A stretch of DNA of 64,000 bases, from assembly GCF_002499975.2 (NCBI RefSeq), contig NZ_CP052766.1:1178001-1242000 (forward strand). The letters run 5' to 3'. The position numbers were made by a program, and so were the translations under genes. The notes beneath the pieces are model-generated. The model saw nothing but the letters and a program-made list of their open reading frames with translations. It was not told where the DNA came from and did not search any database. This DNA is from Alteromonas pelagimontana (lineage in GTDB: Bacteria > Pseudomonadota > Gammaproteobacteria > Enterobacterales > Alteromonadaceae). This document shows, piece by piece, positions 39,613 to 47,886 of this stretch. Position 1 is the stretch's first letter, and each line of letters starts with the position of its first letter.

Positions 39613-39654
39613 TTAGCCCGCCTTGATGCGTCCTCACTCATCAAGGCGGGCTAA
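39613..39654. repeat. Palindromic intergenic repeat (member B, perfect)
   Basis: TTAGCCCGCCTTGATG, 10-nt loop, CATCAAGGCGGGCTAA: two perfect 16-bp arms. The core is shared with the repeat at 14838. On the plus strand it is followed by AATTTT; on the minus strand, downstream of the TonB2 operon, there is no T run, so it is not an ordinary terminator for that operon. Confidence 0.8.
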
Positions 39655-39741
39655 AATTTTGAGGGAAGGTCTTTATCTGCTGGAAGGGTAATAAACAAAA
39701 GCTCGGCAAATCGCCGGTTGTTACTCATGTTTATCAGCCTT

Positions 39742-41070
39742 TTAGGACGACAACTCTGCGCTAATCCGTTCTTGCGTATTTTTTTCAGACTGTACGAACT
39801 CTTTCCACTGTTGTGCCATGCCGCGGCTCTTGGGGTGCTTTTCGGCTTCTGCCAGCATATTTAACGCCTGGGCATACTGCTTCTTATTGTAAAGCGCCAT
39901 GCCTTTTATCAAATAAACCAGGCCCGGATTACGCAAATCGCCTTTTTGACTGGCGCGGTCAGCTGCGGCTATTGCATCGTCCCAACGTTCGTCGTTAAGT
40001 AGAATTTGAGCAACCTGTGCGTCTAACTCCCCATCTTCGGAAAGCTCAGCTGCCGCCATCATGACCGGGATAGCTTTATCCTGCTCCTTCGCTAACGACC
40101 AGCTTTGTCCAAGAAATTTTAAATTCCGCAGGTTCTTTTCCAGCAGCCCGTCTTGCATCGCCTGTTCCATAAGCAATGCACCTTTGACCGGTGCTCGATG
40201 GTAGTAGTACAGTTGCGCTAAATTGAAAATATCAGCGGCACTTTCTACATATCCCTGCTGGTACGCGCTTTCCAAAATCGCCAGTTGTTTTCTTTCTTCA
40301 CCTAACTCGCCATACATGCCAGCCAATTGAATCCAGTAGCTGGGCTCGTTAAACAGCTTCACCATTTTAATCAGCACATCGCGAACTTTTTCAGGCTGCT
40401 TAAGTTCATAGAAGACTGCCCGCTGCAGAATAAGCCAGCTTTCATCTGGCAACATGCCTTCAGCTTCCTGATCGGCTACCGCTTCACTGATAAACTTCGC
40501 CGCTTCCGCGTATTGTTTGTTCTGATAATACGCCTGCGCCTTCAGAACTTTATTTTTTGGCGGCACAGGCCCATCGTTTAGGGTTTCCCAACGCTCAATA
40601 AACTGTATGCTTTTATCAAAATTACCTTGCATTAAATGCAACTGCGCCAGACTGAACAAGGTCGTCATCTCGAACTTTTCGGGAATAGGCTGTTGCGCCA
40701 CCACCTTTTCAAAAGACGCTAACGCTTCATCGTATTGCTCATCGTTGTAGTAAATAAAGCCGTAGAAGTTATACATCATGGCTTTTTCATAGCTGTTCAT
40801 GGAAGTGTCTTTTTCTTCTACTTCATCAAGAATAGCAATGGCTCCAGCGATATTTCCTTCATCGGCGGCAGTTTGCGCCCGCGATAGCTGCTCGTAAACT
40901 TTTGACCGTAGCGTCGGCACACGGCGAGTAGGTTTGTCACTTGCTTTTACCGCCTGCTCCTGGGCCATAACCGGCGCTGATGTTAGTAACGGCAGCGCAC
41001 TTACGAGCACCGAACCGGCCAGGGTCGCTGCTGCCAACAGCGTATACGTGCATAGCTTTTTCATAGTCAT
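39742..41070 (-). CDS. Periplasmic TPR protein of the TonB2 operon
   Basis: 442 residues with a signal peptide (about 1-36, ending APVMAQ) and TPR repeats along the length (YNFYGFIYYNDEQYDEALASFEKV in part, KAQAYYQNKQYAEAAKF, YLIKGMALYNKKQYAQALNML). It starts 3 nt after the tonB stop and is the last gene of the six-gene operon. The Vibrio TonB2 operon also ends in a TPR protein needed for TonB2 function; that role is inferred here from position and fold. Confidence 0.92.
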   Translation of the reverse strand: MTMKKLCTYTLLAAATLAGSVLVSALPLLTSAPVMAQEQAVKASDKPTRRVPTLRSKVYEQLSRAQTAADEGNIAGAIAILDEVEEKDTSMNSYEKAMMYNFYGFIYYNDEQYDEALASFEKVVAQQPIPEKFEMTTLFSLAQLHLMQGNFDKSIQFIERWETLNDGPVPPKNKVLKAQAYYQNKQYAEAAKFISEAVADQEAEGMLPDESWLILQRAVFYELKQPEKVRDVLIKMVKLFNEPSYWIQLAGMYGELGEERKQLAILESAYQQGYVESAADIFNLAQLYYYHRAPVKGALLMEQAMQDGLLEKNLRNLKFLGQSWSLAKEQDKAIPVMMAAAELSEDGELDAQVAQILLNDERWDDAIAAADRASQKGDLRNPGLVYLIKGMALYNKKQYAQALNMLAEAEKHPKSRGMAQQWKEFVQSEKNTQERISAELSS

Positions 41071-41073
41071 TTA

Positions 41074-41682
41074 TTACCCGTCAATCTGGAAAGTGATGCG
41101 GTTTTGCACCCCAGAAACTTCTGTGGGCTCACCGTTTACCACTCGCGGCTTGTATTTGAATTTGAGCGCAGCGTCCATCGCTGCTTGTTCAAATATTCCC
41201 TCTGGGTTTGCTTCAACCACAATGGGATCGCGGACTGCCCCCTGTTTGGTAACAGTAAACTCCACGATAACAAAGCCTTCTATTCCCCGCTGAAGCGCGC
41301 GCCGTGGATAGACAGGCGCCACCTTTACTATCGGTAAATATTCGCCGTCTCCAGATTCCAGCGCAAGGCCGCCGTCAAGAGCGATACTCTCGCCTACGTC
41401 AGCACTGAAGTTCATTCCGCTTCCTTCGGCATTGGGGGTTGGAGAATCCATTTGCGGTTGCTCCATTGGCGGAGGCGGCTGCTCCGGCTTGGGCGGCTTC
41501 TTAGGCTTACGGTCTTTCGACTCTACAGTTTCTTCCTGCTTTATTCTCACGAAGTCCAGTACAGTACCTTTAGGCGGCTCTGTCAGTGCGCTGCCGCCCA
41601 TTTGAATGAGAGACTGCATCAAGAAGAACAGCCCCAGGGTAATACCCAGGGATATGACAACAGCAATGAGATAACGTGGCAT
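41074..41682 (-). CDS. tonB: TonB2-type energy transducer
   Basis: 202 residues. A membrane helix at the N-terminus (LIAVVISLGITLGLFFLM), a short proline/lysine stretch (KPKKPPKPEQPPPPMEQP) and a C-terminal TonB domain (VAPVYPRRALQRGIEGFVIV, then FKYKPRVVNGEP). The periplasmic spacer is short, as in Vibrio TonB2 proteins. It contacts TonB boxes of outer-membrane receptors. It lies 3 nt after exbD within the operon. Confidence 0.95.
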   Translation of the reverse strand: MPRYLIAVVISLGITLGLFFLMQSLIQMGGSALTEPPKGTVLDFVRIKQEETVESKDRKPKKPPKPEQPPPPMEQPQMDSPTPNAEGSGMNFSADVGESIALDGGLALESGDGEYLPIVKVAPVYPRRALQRGIEGFVIVEFTVTKQGAVRDPIVVEANPEGIFEQAAMDAALKFKYKPRVVNGEPTEVSGVQNRITFQIDG

Positions 41683-41685
41683 GGC

Positions 41686-42093
41686 TTATCGCTCTTGCGC
41701 AGCAATTGAAACGTCGTAAACGCCTGCGGCACGTGATGCGTCCATTACCTGAATCAGCGTTTCCGTGGTTGCCTTTTTATCAGCCTGAATAACCACAGAA
41801 CCCTGCGGATTTTCCGCATGCAGCCGCTCAATATTGGCCTGAACCGCGCGCACGTCAATGCGCCGCTTATTGATCCAAATTTCTCCAGTATCCGAAATGG
41901 CAACAAGAATGTTAGCGCGATCTTGCTTCACTGCCGTCGCCGCTTCCGGGCGATTAACATCAATACCCGCTTCTTTCACAAAAGAGGCTGTAACAATAAA
42001 GAAGATCAACATGATGAAAACTACGTCCAACATGGGCGTCATATCAATAGTTGCTTCTTCTTCATCAATCAGGTTTTGGAAATGCTGCTTCAT
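41686..42093 (-). CDS. exbD: Biopolymer transport protein ExbD
   Basis: 135 residues. A short cytoplasmic start, one membrane helix with the essential Asp in DMTPMLDVVFIMLIFFIV, and a periplasmic domain ending with QADKKATTETLIQVMDASRAAG in part. Works with ExbB in proton-driven energisation of TonB. It follows exbB by 26 nt and starts 3 nt before tonB. Confidence 0.97.
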   Translation of the reverse strand: MKQHFQNLIDEEEATIDMTPMLDVVFIMLIFFIVTASFVKEAGIDVNRPEAATAVKQDRANILVAISDTGEIWINKRRIDVRAVQANIERLHAENPQGSVVIQADKKATTETLIQVMDASRAAGVYDVSIAAQER

Positions 42094-42119
42094 AATAAAT
42101 ACCTTAACTTAATGCCGGC

Positions 42120-42644
42120 TCAGGCATTACGTTTAATAGTGATGGCATCCTCAAGATGCGTGCGTTCAGATTTCGCCATTCGGTTAAGCCAAGTGGCAGC
42201 AAATACACCAGAGAGTGCGCCAACCATTCCGGCCATTGTCGGAATAGTTGCTTTAGAAACACCTGACGCCATAGACCGAGCATTTCCGGAACCGGATATC
42301 GCCATCACGTCAAATACTTCTATCATCCCGGTGACTGTTCCCATTAGCCCCAATAGCGGACACAATGCCACCAACGCCTGAATAATGGGAATGCTGCCAC
42401 TTAACTGAATGCTTAACCGTGAAATCACTTTCTGTCGAATTTGTTCGGCATACCAGGAGGAGCGATCTTCTCTGGCTTTCCACTCGGCAATTGCCGCGCT
42501 TTTAAAATTCTTATGCCAAATTAACAAATACAACGCACGCTCGAGGATCAAAAGCCACATAACGAATATCAGCAGGCCGATGACCAGGAGAACCTGACCA
42601 CCTGTCTCTGTAAAATCGCGAATTGCTTCTAGAAACTCGGTCAT
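42120..42644 (-). CDS. exbB: ExbB-type proton channel subunit
   Basis: 174 residues of the MotA/TolQ/ExbB family: three membrane helices (VLLVIGLLIFVMWLLILERALYLL; ALVALCPLLGLMGTVTGMIEVF; MAGMVGALSGVFAATWL). The segment LLGLMGTVTGMI is the family hallmark. With the longer TtpC paralogue just upstream, it forms the paired-channel arrangement of the TonB2 system. Confidence 0.96.
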   Translation of the reverse strand: MTEFLEAIRDFTETGGQVLLVIGLLIFVMWLLILERALYLLIWHKNFKSAAIAEWKAREDRSSWYAEQIRQKVISRLSIQLSGSIPIIQALVALCPLLGLMGTVTGMIEVFDVMAISGSGNARSMASGVSKATIPTMAGMVGALSGVFAATWLNRMAKSERTHLEDAITIKRNA

Positions 42645-42647
42645 GGC

Positions 42648-44018
42648 TTAGCCTCGCTCAGCACGCTCTGCAATTACACCAGACGCCTGTTCCTGCAGAA
42701 CATAAACAATATTTTTGCTGCGGGTATTCAGCATGGCGTAGAGCAATGTCATAGGGATTGCGACGACCAGCCCCAGCACAGTGGTAACAAGTGCTGTAGA
42801 AATACCGCCAGCCATAAGCTTAGGATCGCCCGTACCAAACAACGTAATGGCCTGGAACGTATTGATCATCCCTGTCACTGTACCCAAAAGACCCATTAGC
42901 GGCGCGACCACTGATATAATCTTAATTATTGTAAGGTTGCGGCTTAGCTTAGGCACTTCACCCAAAATAGCTTCCGTTAAATGCAGTTCCAGCGCCTCGG
43001 TGTCGGCGTTAGGATGCCTTTCGCGTACTTTTAGAATGCGTCCAAGGGGATTGTTCTCCTTGATTTCTTTAGATTTGAGCTGCTTGTTCACTTTGTTTTT
43101 CACTAGTGTCAGCGTAACTAAACGCTCAAGTGCCAGCAACAAACCGAACGCGCCTACAATTAAAATGATATAGCCGACTATACCGCCCTGCTCTATCCGT
43201 TCCCGAAGATTTGGCGCTTGTACTAACAGACCTAGAATCGAACCGCCGGTTGGGTCTAAACCAAACTCAACCATTTCACCACTGGAAGCTTGCAGTTCAG
43301 CGGCAGAATCGCCGTAACGATCAGCGGGTTGGCGAATAAGTTCGGCAACGGTGCCGGTAACGCCGTTGAAATCAAGGTACTTGCCATCAGCAACCAGTGC
43401 AAATGGCCCCACGCGTACCACTTCTTTATTGGTTTTTTGACCGCCCGCTTCCACAACATTAGTATTGAATTTTGTGACCTTACCGGACTCGGTCATTTCC
43501 CGTTGCATTTCAAACCAGACTCGCTCAATCTCTTCAATTGAGGCAAGTTTAGAACTGGAGCCCATCTCTTGAGCCATCTGATCCAAAAAGGCAGCGCGAC
43601 CAGGGATCTGAGCAGAGATCATAGAATTGTAAAACTTGTTTTTGGTATCGCCAGCGACTTGTTGCAACACACCAAATAGCTCTTTTAACGACCCTAACCG
43701 GTCATCAAGCGCACCATTTAAATCTGCCAACTTAAACTCATTTTCTTCGAACTGGGTTTCAAGCTGCTCAGACGTTTGTAACCTGGCATCCCGCTGCTTA
43801 CGGGTGTCTTCAAGAATGCTGTCTTGTTCAGCACGCTTTTGCATAAACTCTTGCTCGCGTTGCTTGTTTTGCTGCGACTGAGAAAATTGGCCTTCTTCCA
43901 GTTGCTTAAGTAAGGCATCTAAATCCAGCGCTCGATCGTTTTGAGCCATCGCGCCAAAACTGAAGGTTGCGGCAGCCAGACCAACAGCAATAAATTTCAT
44001 ATGTTTAAACATGGTCAT
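42648..44018 (-). CDS. ttpC: TtpC-like protein: periplasmic coiled coil plus ExbB-type channel
   Basis: 456 residues. A signal peptide (ending AMAQ), a long periplasmic coiled-coil part (about 25-150, Glu/Gln-rich: LLKQLEEGQFSQSQQNKQREQ in part), a beta-rich region and a C-terminal MotA/TolQ/ExbB domain (about 265-450, VVAPLMGLLGTVTGMINTFQA in part). This layout is that of TtpC, the fourth component that Vibrio TonB2 systems need. It follows the DUF3450 gene by 7 nt and precedes exbB by 3 nt. Confidence 0.95.
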   Translation of the reverse strand: MTMFKHMKFIAVGLAAATFSFGAMAQNDRALDLDALLKQLEEGQFSQSQQNKQREQEFMQKRAEQDSILEDTRKQRDARLQTSEQLETQFEENEFKLADLNGALDDRLGSLKELFGVLQQVAGDTKNKFYNSMISAQIPGRAAFLDQMAQEMGSSSKLASIEEIERVWFEMQREMTESGKVTKFNTNVVEAGGQKTNKEVVRVGPFALVADGKYLDFNGVTGTVAELIRQPADRYGDSAAELQASSGEMVEFGLDPTGGSILGLLVQAPNLRERIEQGGIVGYIILIVGAFGLLLALERLVTLTLVKNKVNKQLKSKEIKENNPLGRILKVRERHPNADTEALELHLTEAILGEVPKLSRNLTIIKIISVVAPLMGLLGTVTGMINTFQAITLFGTGDPKLMAGGISTALVTTVLGLVVAIPMTLLYAMLNTRSKNIVYVLQEQASGVIAERAERG

Positions 44019-44025
44019 CTACCTC

Positions 44026-44784
44026 TTAATCGGTAATTGCTACAGGCAGCATTAACAAATCCGGCGCAAGCTGTTTCTTCGCCATGCGCAAGCCTTTGGT
44101 AATCTGTGTACGATAGCTGCTATCTAACGCTTCCCACTGGCGAGTTTGCTTATTCCATACTCCCTGGCTGCTGGCATCGCGTGTTTGGTAAATTAACGCA
44201 GTACGTCCCAGACGCAGAAATTCAACATCACGTTCCTGCCCTTCGATATCGTGAATACCGCTGTACGCTTCCATTGTGCGTCCGTAATCCATTTCCACCT
44301 GATAGGCTTCCATCACCCGGCGAAACTTTTCAGAGGTAGCGACATCAGCACGGTCCATCATCGCCTTTAAATCGGCAATGCGATTGGCCCTTTCTTCTTC
44401 AAGAAACGGCACATCCAGTGCTACGAATTGTTCCAGGCCTTCAATCATGCGAATCATGAGAGGCGTAATCTGGCGCTCTACGACAGAAACTTCATCAATC
44501 GCACTGTTAAGATCATTCATTTCCTGCTGCTGATTGCTGATTTGCTTACGCAGCTGTGTGTTGTACACCTGAAGACCTTCAATTTCCTTGTTCAACGTTT
44601 TAAATTGCTGAAGCTTATTGTCGATTTGATCGGTAATATTGTTAATTTTTTCCTGCGATGAAGCAGCAGATTCGTTAATCTTTGCGGCTTCATCGACAAC
44701 AGGTTTTAAGACGTCATCGTCCTGTGCCATGACGGGCGCGGCCATCAGAGCACTCGCCAGTAGCAACGAGTTGAAAAGCTTCAT
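44026..44784 (-). CDS. DUF3450 periplasmic coiled-coil protein, first gene of the TonB2 operon
   Basis: 252 residues with a signal peptide (MKLFNSLLLASALMAAPVMAQ), an N-terminal coiled coil (about 25-100: AAKINESAASSQEKINNITDQ in part, IEGLQVYNTQLRKQISNQQQ in part), then a helical C-terminal half (VPFLEEERANRIADLKAMMD, GRTALIYQTRD). DUF3450 proteins regularly open TonB2/TtpC operons; the mechanism is unknown. A Pho-box-like promoter lies upstream. Confidence 0.93.
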   Translation of the reverse strand: MKLFNSLLLASALMAAPVMAQDDDVLKPVVDEAAKINESAASSQEKINNITDQIDNKLQQFKTLNKEIEGLQVYNTQLRKQISNQQQEMNDLNSAIDEVSVVERQITPLMIRMIEGLEQFVALDVPFLEEERANRIADLKAMMDRADVATSEKFRRVMEAYQVEMDYGRTMEAYSGIHDIEGQERDVEFLRLGRTALIYQTRDASSQGVWNKQTRQWEALDSSYRTQITKGLRMAKKQLAPDLLMLPVAITD

Positions 44785-44844
44785 ACATTCAAACCTTTTT
44801 GTTTAAAAAAATCGGGCATCGCCCGACCATGAAATTCTGGGCGT

Positions 44845-44877
44845 AGGATAGGAGTTTTCTGTGACAGTTTTATTACA
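44845..44877 (-). promoter_or_regulatory. Putative PhoB-dependent promoter of the TonB2 operon
   Basis: On the minus strand TGTAATAAAACTGTCA (44877-44862) has the Pho-box form, two TGTNA half-sites 11 nt apart around an A/T-rich spacer. After 11 nt comes TATCCT (44850-44845) as -10. That geometry equals known PhoB promoters, where the box replaces the -35. Confidence 0.65.
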
Positions 44878-45032
44878 TAACTGTCATACACACTCTATTT
44901 TCGTTAGGGTGAATCGGGTTTAGGGCCTGCCAAAAAGAGTTCTCAGAAAGCAAGTTGAGATGGTAAATAAACGTAAAATCTTAATAAATCGCAAAGTGAA
45001 ATTTGCTAAGAGGCAAACAACGAATTCTGTAG

Positions 45033-45058
45033 CTTCCGCTGCATTATTGCAGCGGAAG
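45033..45058 (-). terminator. Hairpin after the TonB-dependent receptor gene
   Basis: Perfect stem CTTCCGCTGCA/TGCAGCGGAAG with a 4-nt loop, 48 nt past the stop codon. There is no T run behind it, so it may stabilise the 3' end or stop transcription only with a factor. Confidence 0.45.
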
Positions 45059-45105
45059 AGAGCGTTCTACGAGTGTGAGCTTTACGCAGCCGAAAAACGA
45101 GCCCG

Positions 45106-47760
45106 TTAAAAATCATACTGATATGACAGGCGGAAATCGGTGCCACGGGTTTCTGAACGTAATAAGGTGTCTTCAAACTCCAATTCGCGATCTTCACCTA
45201 ATATATTCTGAACACGTAAGGTGATAGTGGTATTGAAGTCGGGATAGTATTTATACACCATATCTAATGAATGAAATGGCTGCTCATAGCTGTCATCGAA
45301 ACCATCAATACCGGGTATCAGGATACGGTCGCCAAAAACATTATAGACAAGCGAACCTGAGTGCTCCCCATTGTCTGAGTCATACCCTAGCTGTAAATTC
45401 ACCACATATTCTGAATGCCCGGTCAGACGACGTTGCAGGTTGGTAACGGAAGCCGATACACCGGTTTGCTCTACAATATGCTGGCGATCTAGCTGAATTT
45501 GTGAGCCGCTTACAGTTACGTTGCCTGAGACAAAAAGATTGTCCCAGATACCCTCATCAATAAAACCAAGCCCTTGCAGAAATTCAACTTCCATGCCGTA
45601 CAGTTCGCCACTTTCTGCATTGGCAATCCGAACGAGTGGAGGTCCGTCTTGAGCCGGAGACTGTACTGACTCAATGGGATCAGCCATATCTTTGTAGAAC
45701 AAACCGACAGAAACGTTGTTACCAGCTTCACGGTACCACTCCCAACGGATGTCATAATTTTTAATCGCAGTGGTCCTGATTCCCGGTGTACCGCCTATAG
45801 GAAATTCAGTAAGTGGATCGATGTAAGTGGAAGATGAAACCTCGCGTAAATCGGGGCGCACCACAGTTTCGCCGTAGTTAAACCGCAACTGCATATCTTC
45901 CTGCATAAAGTAAGTAAGCGCTATGGCAGGATAAAAATTATCTTCAACAAAAGCCAGTTGTGACCGATCCGCGTTTGCAGGTAAGTCAAATTGATTTGAC
46001 CGCGGATCGAAGGGTACTACCGCTTGTCGAAAATCTTCGTATCGCACACCGCCGGAAATTCGCCAGGTGTTGTTATAGAAGAGATCCGCTTCAAAATAAT
46101 AAGCGTCTATTTTCTGCGCTGCGGCATAATCATCACCAGCCACTGTTGTATCCCGCAGTATCGGAATATTAGATAGAGTCGCAGTATCAAGCACATTGTC
46201 ACTCAGAATATCTGCAAATTCGTATCCGCTTAAAAGGGAAGTATCTGCAAATGCACGGGTATTGATGTCCAGACGGCGGTTTTCTGCGGTACGGGTTTTG
46301 GTAAGGAAGTTGCCACCTACTTTGAACTCCATCTCCCAGTTATCCAACGTATAGGGCAGATTGAAATTGTACATATAGTTCTCTACCCGGTCGTGCAGGG
46401 TTTGAAAAGTGTATCGCCCCGCAGTGGTCGAGTTACTCAATGCACTTTCTGTTTCCTTATCATAAATGCCATCCAGGTTTTCGTCGTCTAGCAAGAAGCG
46501 TGCTTCCATATTGCCAGGAGCCTGGCGAGCCGACCTTCCTAATGAATATTTCCAGTCAAAACCAAGAAATCCTAACTCCGGAAATGTGTGTGTGCCACGT
46601 ATTTGGTTGGTGTAGAGACTCCGCTCTTCGTACTGAATTTCGTATTCACGCACCCGCTGATTATCATTCAAAGTAATGTTGGCTGTATTCCCTACTTTTT
46701 CCTGAATCTGATCGCGAGTGTCGTTCAAAACAATCACACTGTAATCGATGCGGTGCTGGCGATTATAATCGACACCTACGTTGAGCATTGTCGACCATTT
46801 CACTGATTTTTCGGTGGTATCGACTTCATCAAAATAGCGAACCATGCGAATGGTGTCACCATTACGTAGTGGCTGCTCCCCAATGTATTCTTCAGTAACA
46901 TCAGTTTCACTGGTATAACCGGATGAAGCAAGAAAGCCAAAGCGCCAATCTTCATCGTAGTCGAAGCTATTTCCTACTGACAGGTTGAAACCATAGTCCG
47001 GATCTACACTTTCCAGTTTAGGATCGTAGTTCCGGTTCATGTCTTTCAATAAGGCAACCGCCTCACCTTGAGGCAAGTTATCAAGGAAATTTTTACTCTC
47101 CCACCGGCTGGTGATAGCTGCTGGCGCTGCCCGAGTACCATCATCTTCGCCTCGCCAGTCTTGGCCGCCGCCGTCATAAGCGTAAGCATCATCAAAGTTG
47201 TCGGTGCTACTTCCTAAATTTCCAGTGACACTGAAGATGAAATCACTGGGAATTGTCTTAAGACGTATATCGACGTTACCGCCACCGAAGGACGCTGGCA
47301 TAGAAGGCGAATAGGCTTTTTGCACTGAAAGGCTTTCAATAATTGCTGAGGGAAACAAATCCAGTGGGATAACGTTTCGTGTGGGATCGGGACTAGGAAC
47401 AGCTGCGCCGTTCAGCTGAGTTGAAGAATATCGCTCACCCAAACCACGAACGTAGATAAACTTCCCGTCTACCAGCGTTAAACCTGTGACCCGGCGCAGA
47501 GCCGCCGCGGCATCAGAGTCGCCGGTGCGGGAAATCTGTTCCGCTCCCATAATATCAGCCACAAATGCCTGATTTTTTCTTTCTTCCATAACTGCGGTTG
47601 CAGTGCCTTTAAGGCGGGTTCCGGTTGCCACCACTTCTTCAATGGCTTCAGCGTCGTCGCCTTGCTCCTGCGCCATTATCGGTAATGCTTGCATCGCTAG
47701 ACCAGCAAGCACAGCCAGGCTGGTGGGTTTGATAGAAAACCGGTTAGCAGGCTTATTCAT
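45106..47760 (-). CDS. TonB-dependent outer-membrane receptor
   Basis: 884 residues. A signal peptide (ending LPIMAQE), an N-terminal EEVVATGTRLKG likely including the TonB box, a plug domain (ISRTGDSDAAAALRRVTGLTL, then IYVRGLGERYSSTQLNGAAVP in part, SFGGGNVDIRLKTIPSDF) and a beta-barrel ending in aromatic DFRLSYQYDF. I start it at the ATG at 47760 because GAGG is 7 nt upstream; the ATG 12 nt earlier has none. It follows the duplicated lipoprotein gene and lies beside the TonB2 operon. The substrate is unknown; context suggests a phosphorus-containing compound. Confidence 0.94.
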   Translation of the reverse strand: MNKPANRFSIKPTSLAVLAGLAMQALPIMAQEQGDDAEAIEEVVATGTRLKGTATAVMEERKNQAFVADIMGAEQISRTGDSDAAAALRRVTGLTLVDGKFIYVRGLGERYSSTQLNGAAVPSPDPTRNVIPLDLFPSAIIESLSVQKAYSPSMPASFGGGNVDIRLKTIPSDFIFSVTGNLGSSTDNFDDAYAYDGGGQDWRGEDDGTRAAPAAITSRWESKNFLDNLPQGEAVALLKDMNRNYDPKLESVDPDYGFNLSVGNSFDYDEDWRFGFLASSGYTSETDVTEEYIGEQPLRNGDTIRMVRYFDEVDTTEKSVKWSTMLNVGVDYNRQHRIDYSVIVLNDTRDQIQEKVGNTANITLNDNQRVREYEIQYEERSLYTNQIRGTHTFPELGFLGFDWKYSLGRSARQAPGNMEARFLLDDENLDGIYDKETESALSNSTTAGRYTFQTLHDRVENYMYNFNLPYTLDNWEMEFKVGGNFLTKTRTAENRRLDINTRAFADTSLLSGYEFADILSDNVLDTATLSNIPILRDTTVAGDDYAAAQKIDAYYFEADLFYNNTWRISGGVRYEDFRQAVVPFDPRSNQFDLPANADRSQLAFVEDNFYPAIALTYFMQEDMQLRFNYGETVVRPDLREVSSSTYIDPLTEFPIGGTPGIRTTAIKNYDIRWEWYREAGNNVSVGLFYKDMADPIESVQSPAQDGPPLVRIANAESGELYGMEVEFLQGLGFIDEGIWDNLFVSGNVTVSGSQIQLDRQHIVEQTGVSASVTNLQRRLTGHSEYVVNLQLGYDSDNGEHSGSLVYNVFGDRILIPGIDGFDDSYEQPFHSLDMVYKYYPDFNTTITLRVQNILGEDRELEFEDTLLRSETRGTDFRLSYQYDF

Positions 47761-47827
47761 TGTTAACCTCATCGAAAACAGTCTTACTACAGTTGCCCAT
47801 CTCGCATGGACTTCGTTGTTCTAACTC

Positions 47828-47867
47828 AAAAACAGGCACGCCATCACCGATGAAACGTGCCTGTTCT
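47828..47867 (-). terminator. Terminator between the duplicated lipoprotein and the receptor
   Basis: On the minus strand AACAGGCACG pairs with CGTGCCTGTT and is followed by a T run, 20 nt past the lipoprotein stop and about 70 nt before the receptor start. It may attenuate read-through rather than separate the genes. Confidence 0.8.
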
Positions 47868-47886
47868 ATTTGCCTCTAAGCGACGA

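Larger units (their letters stand above)
39310..39741. other. Repeat-rich intergenic region between the TPR-TonB gene and the TonB2 operon
   Basis: About 430 nt with no gene. It holds a 105-bp imperfect palindrome (39371-39475) and a perfect 16-bp palindromic repeat (39613-39654). The promoter of the TPR-TonB gene must lie in or near the left palindrome. Confidence 0.75.
44785..45105. other. Intergenic region between the TonB2 operon and the TonB-dependent receptor
   Basis: About 320 nt. It holds the TonB2 operon promoter with the Pho-box-like site, and a perfect 11-bp hairpin at 45033-45058 downstream of the receptor gene. The rest shows nothing recognisable. Confidence 0.7.

Noticed and set aside
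41818..42381. 187-codon plus-strand frame across exbD and exbB
   Set aside because: It is antisense to two clear channel genes; the protein is low in structure and matches nothing.
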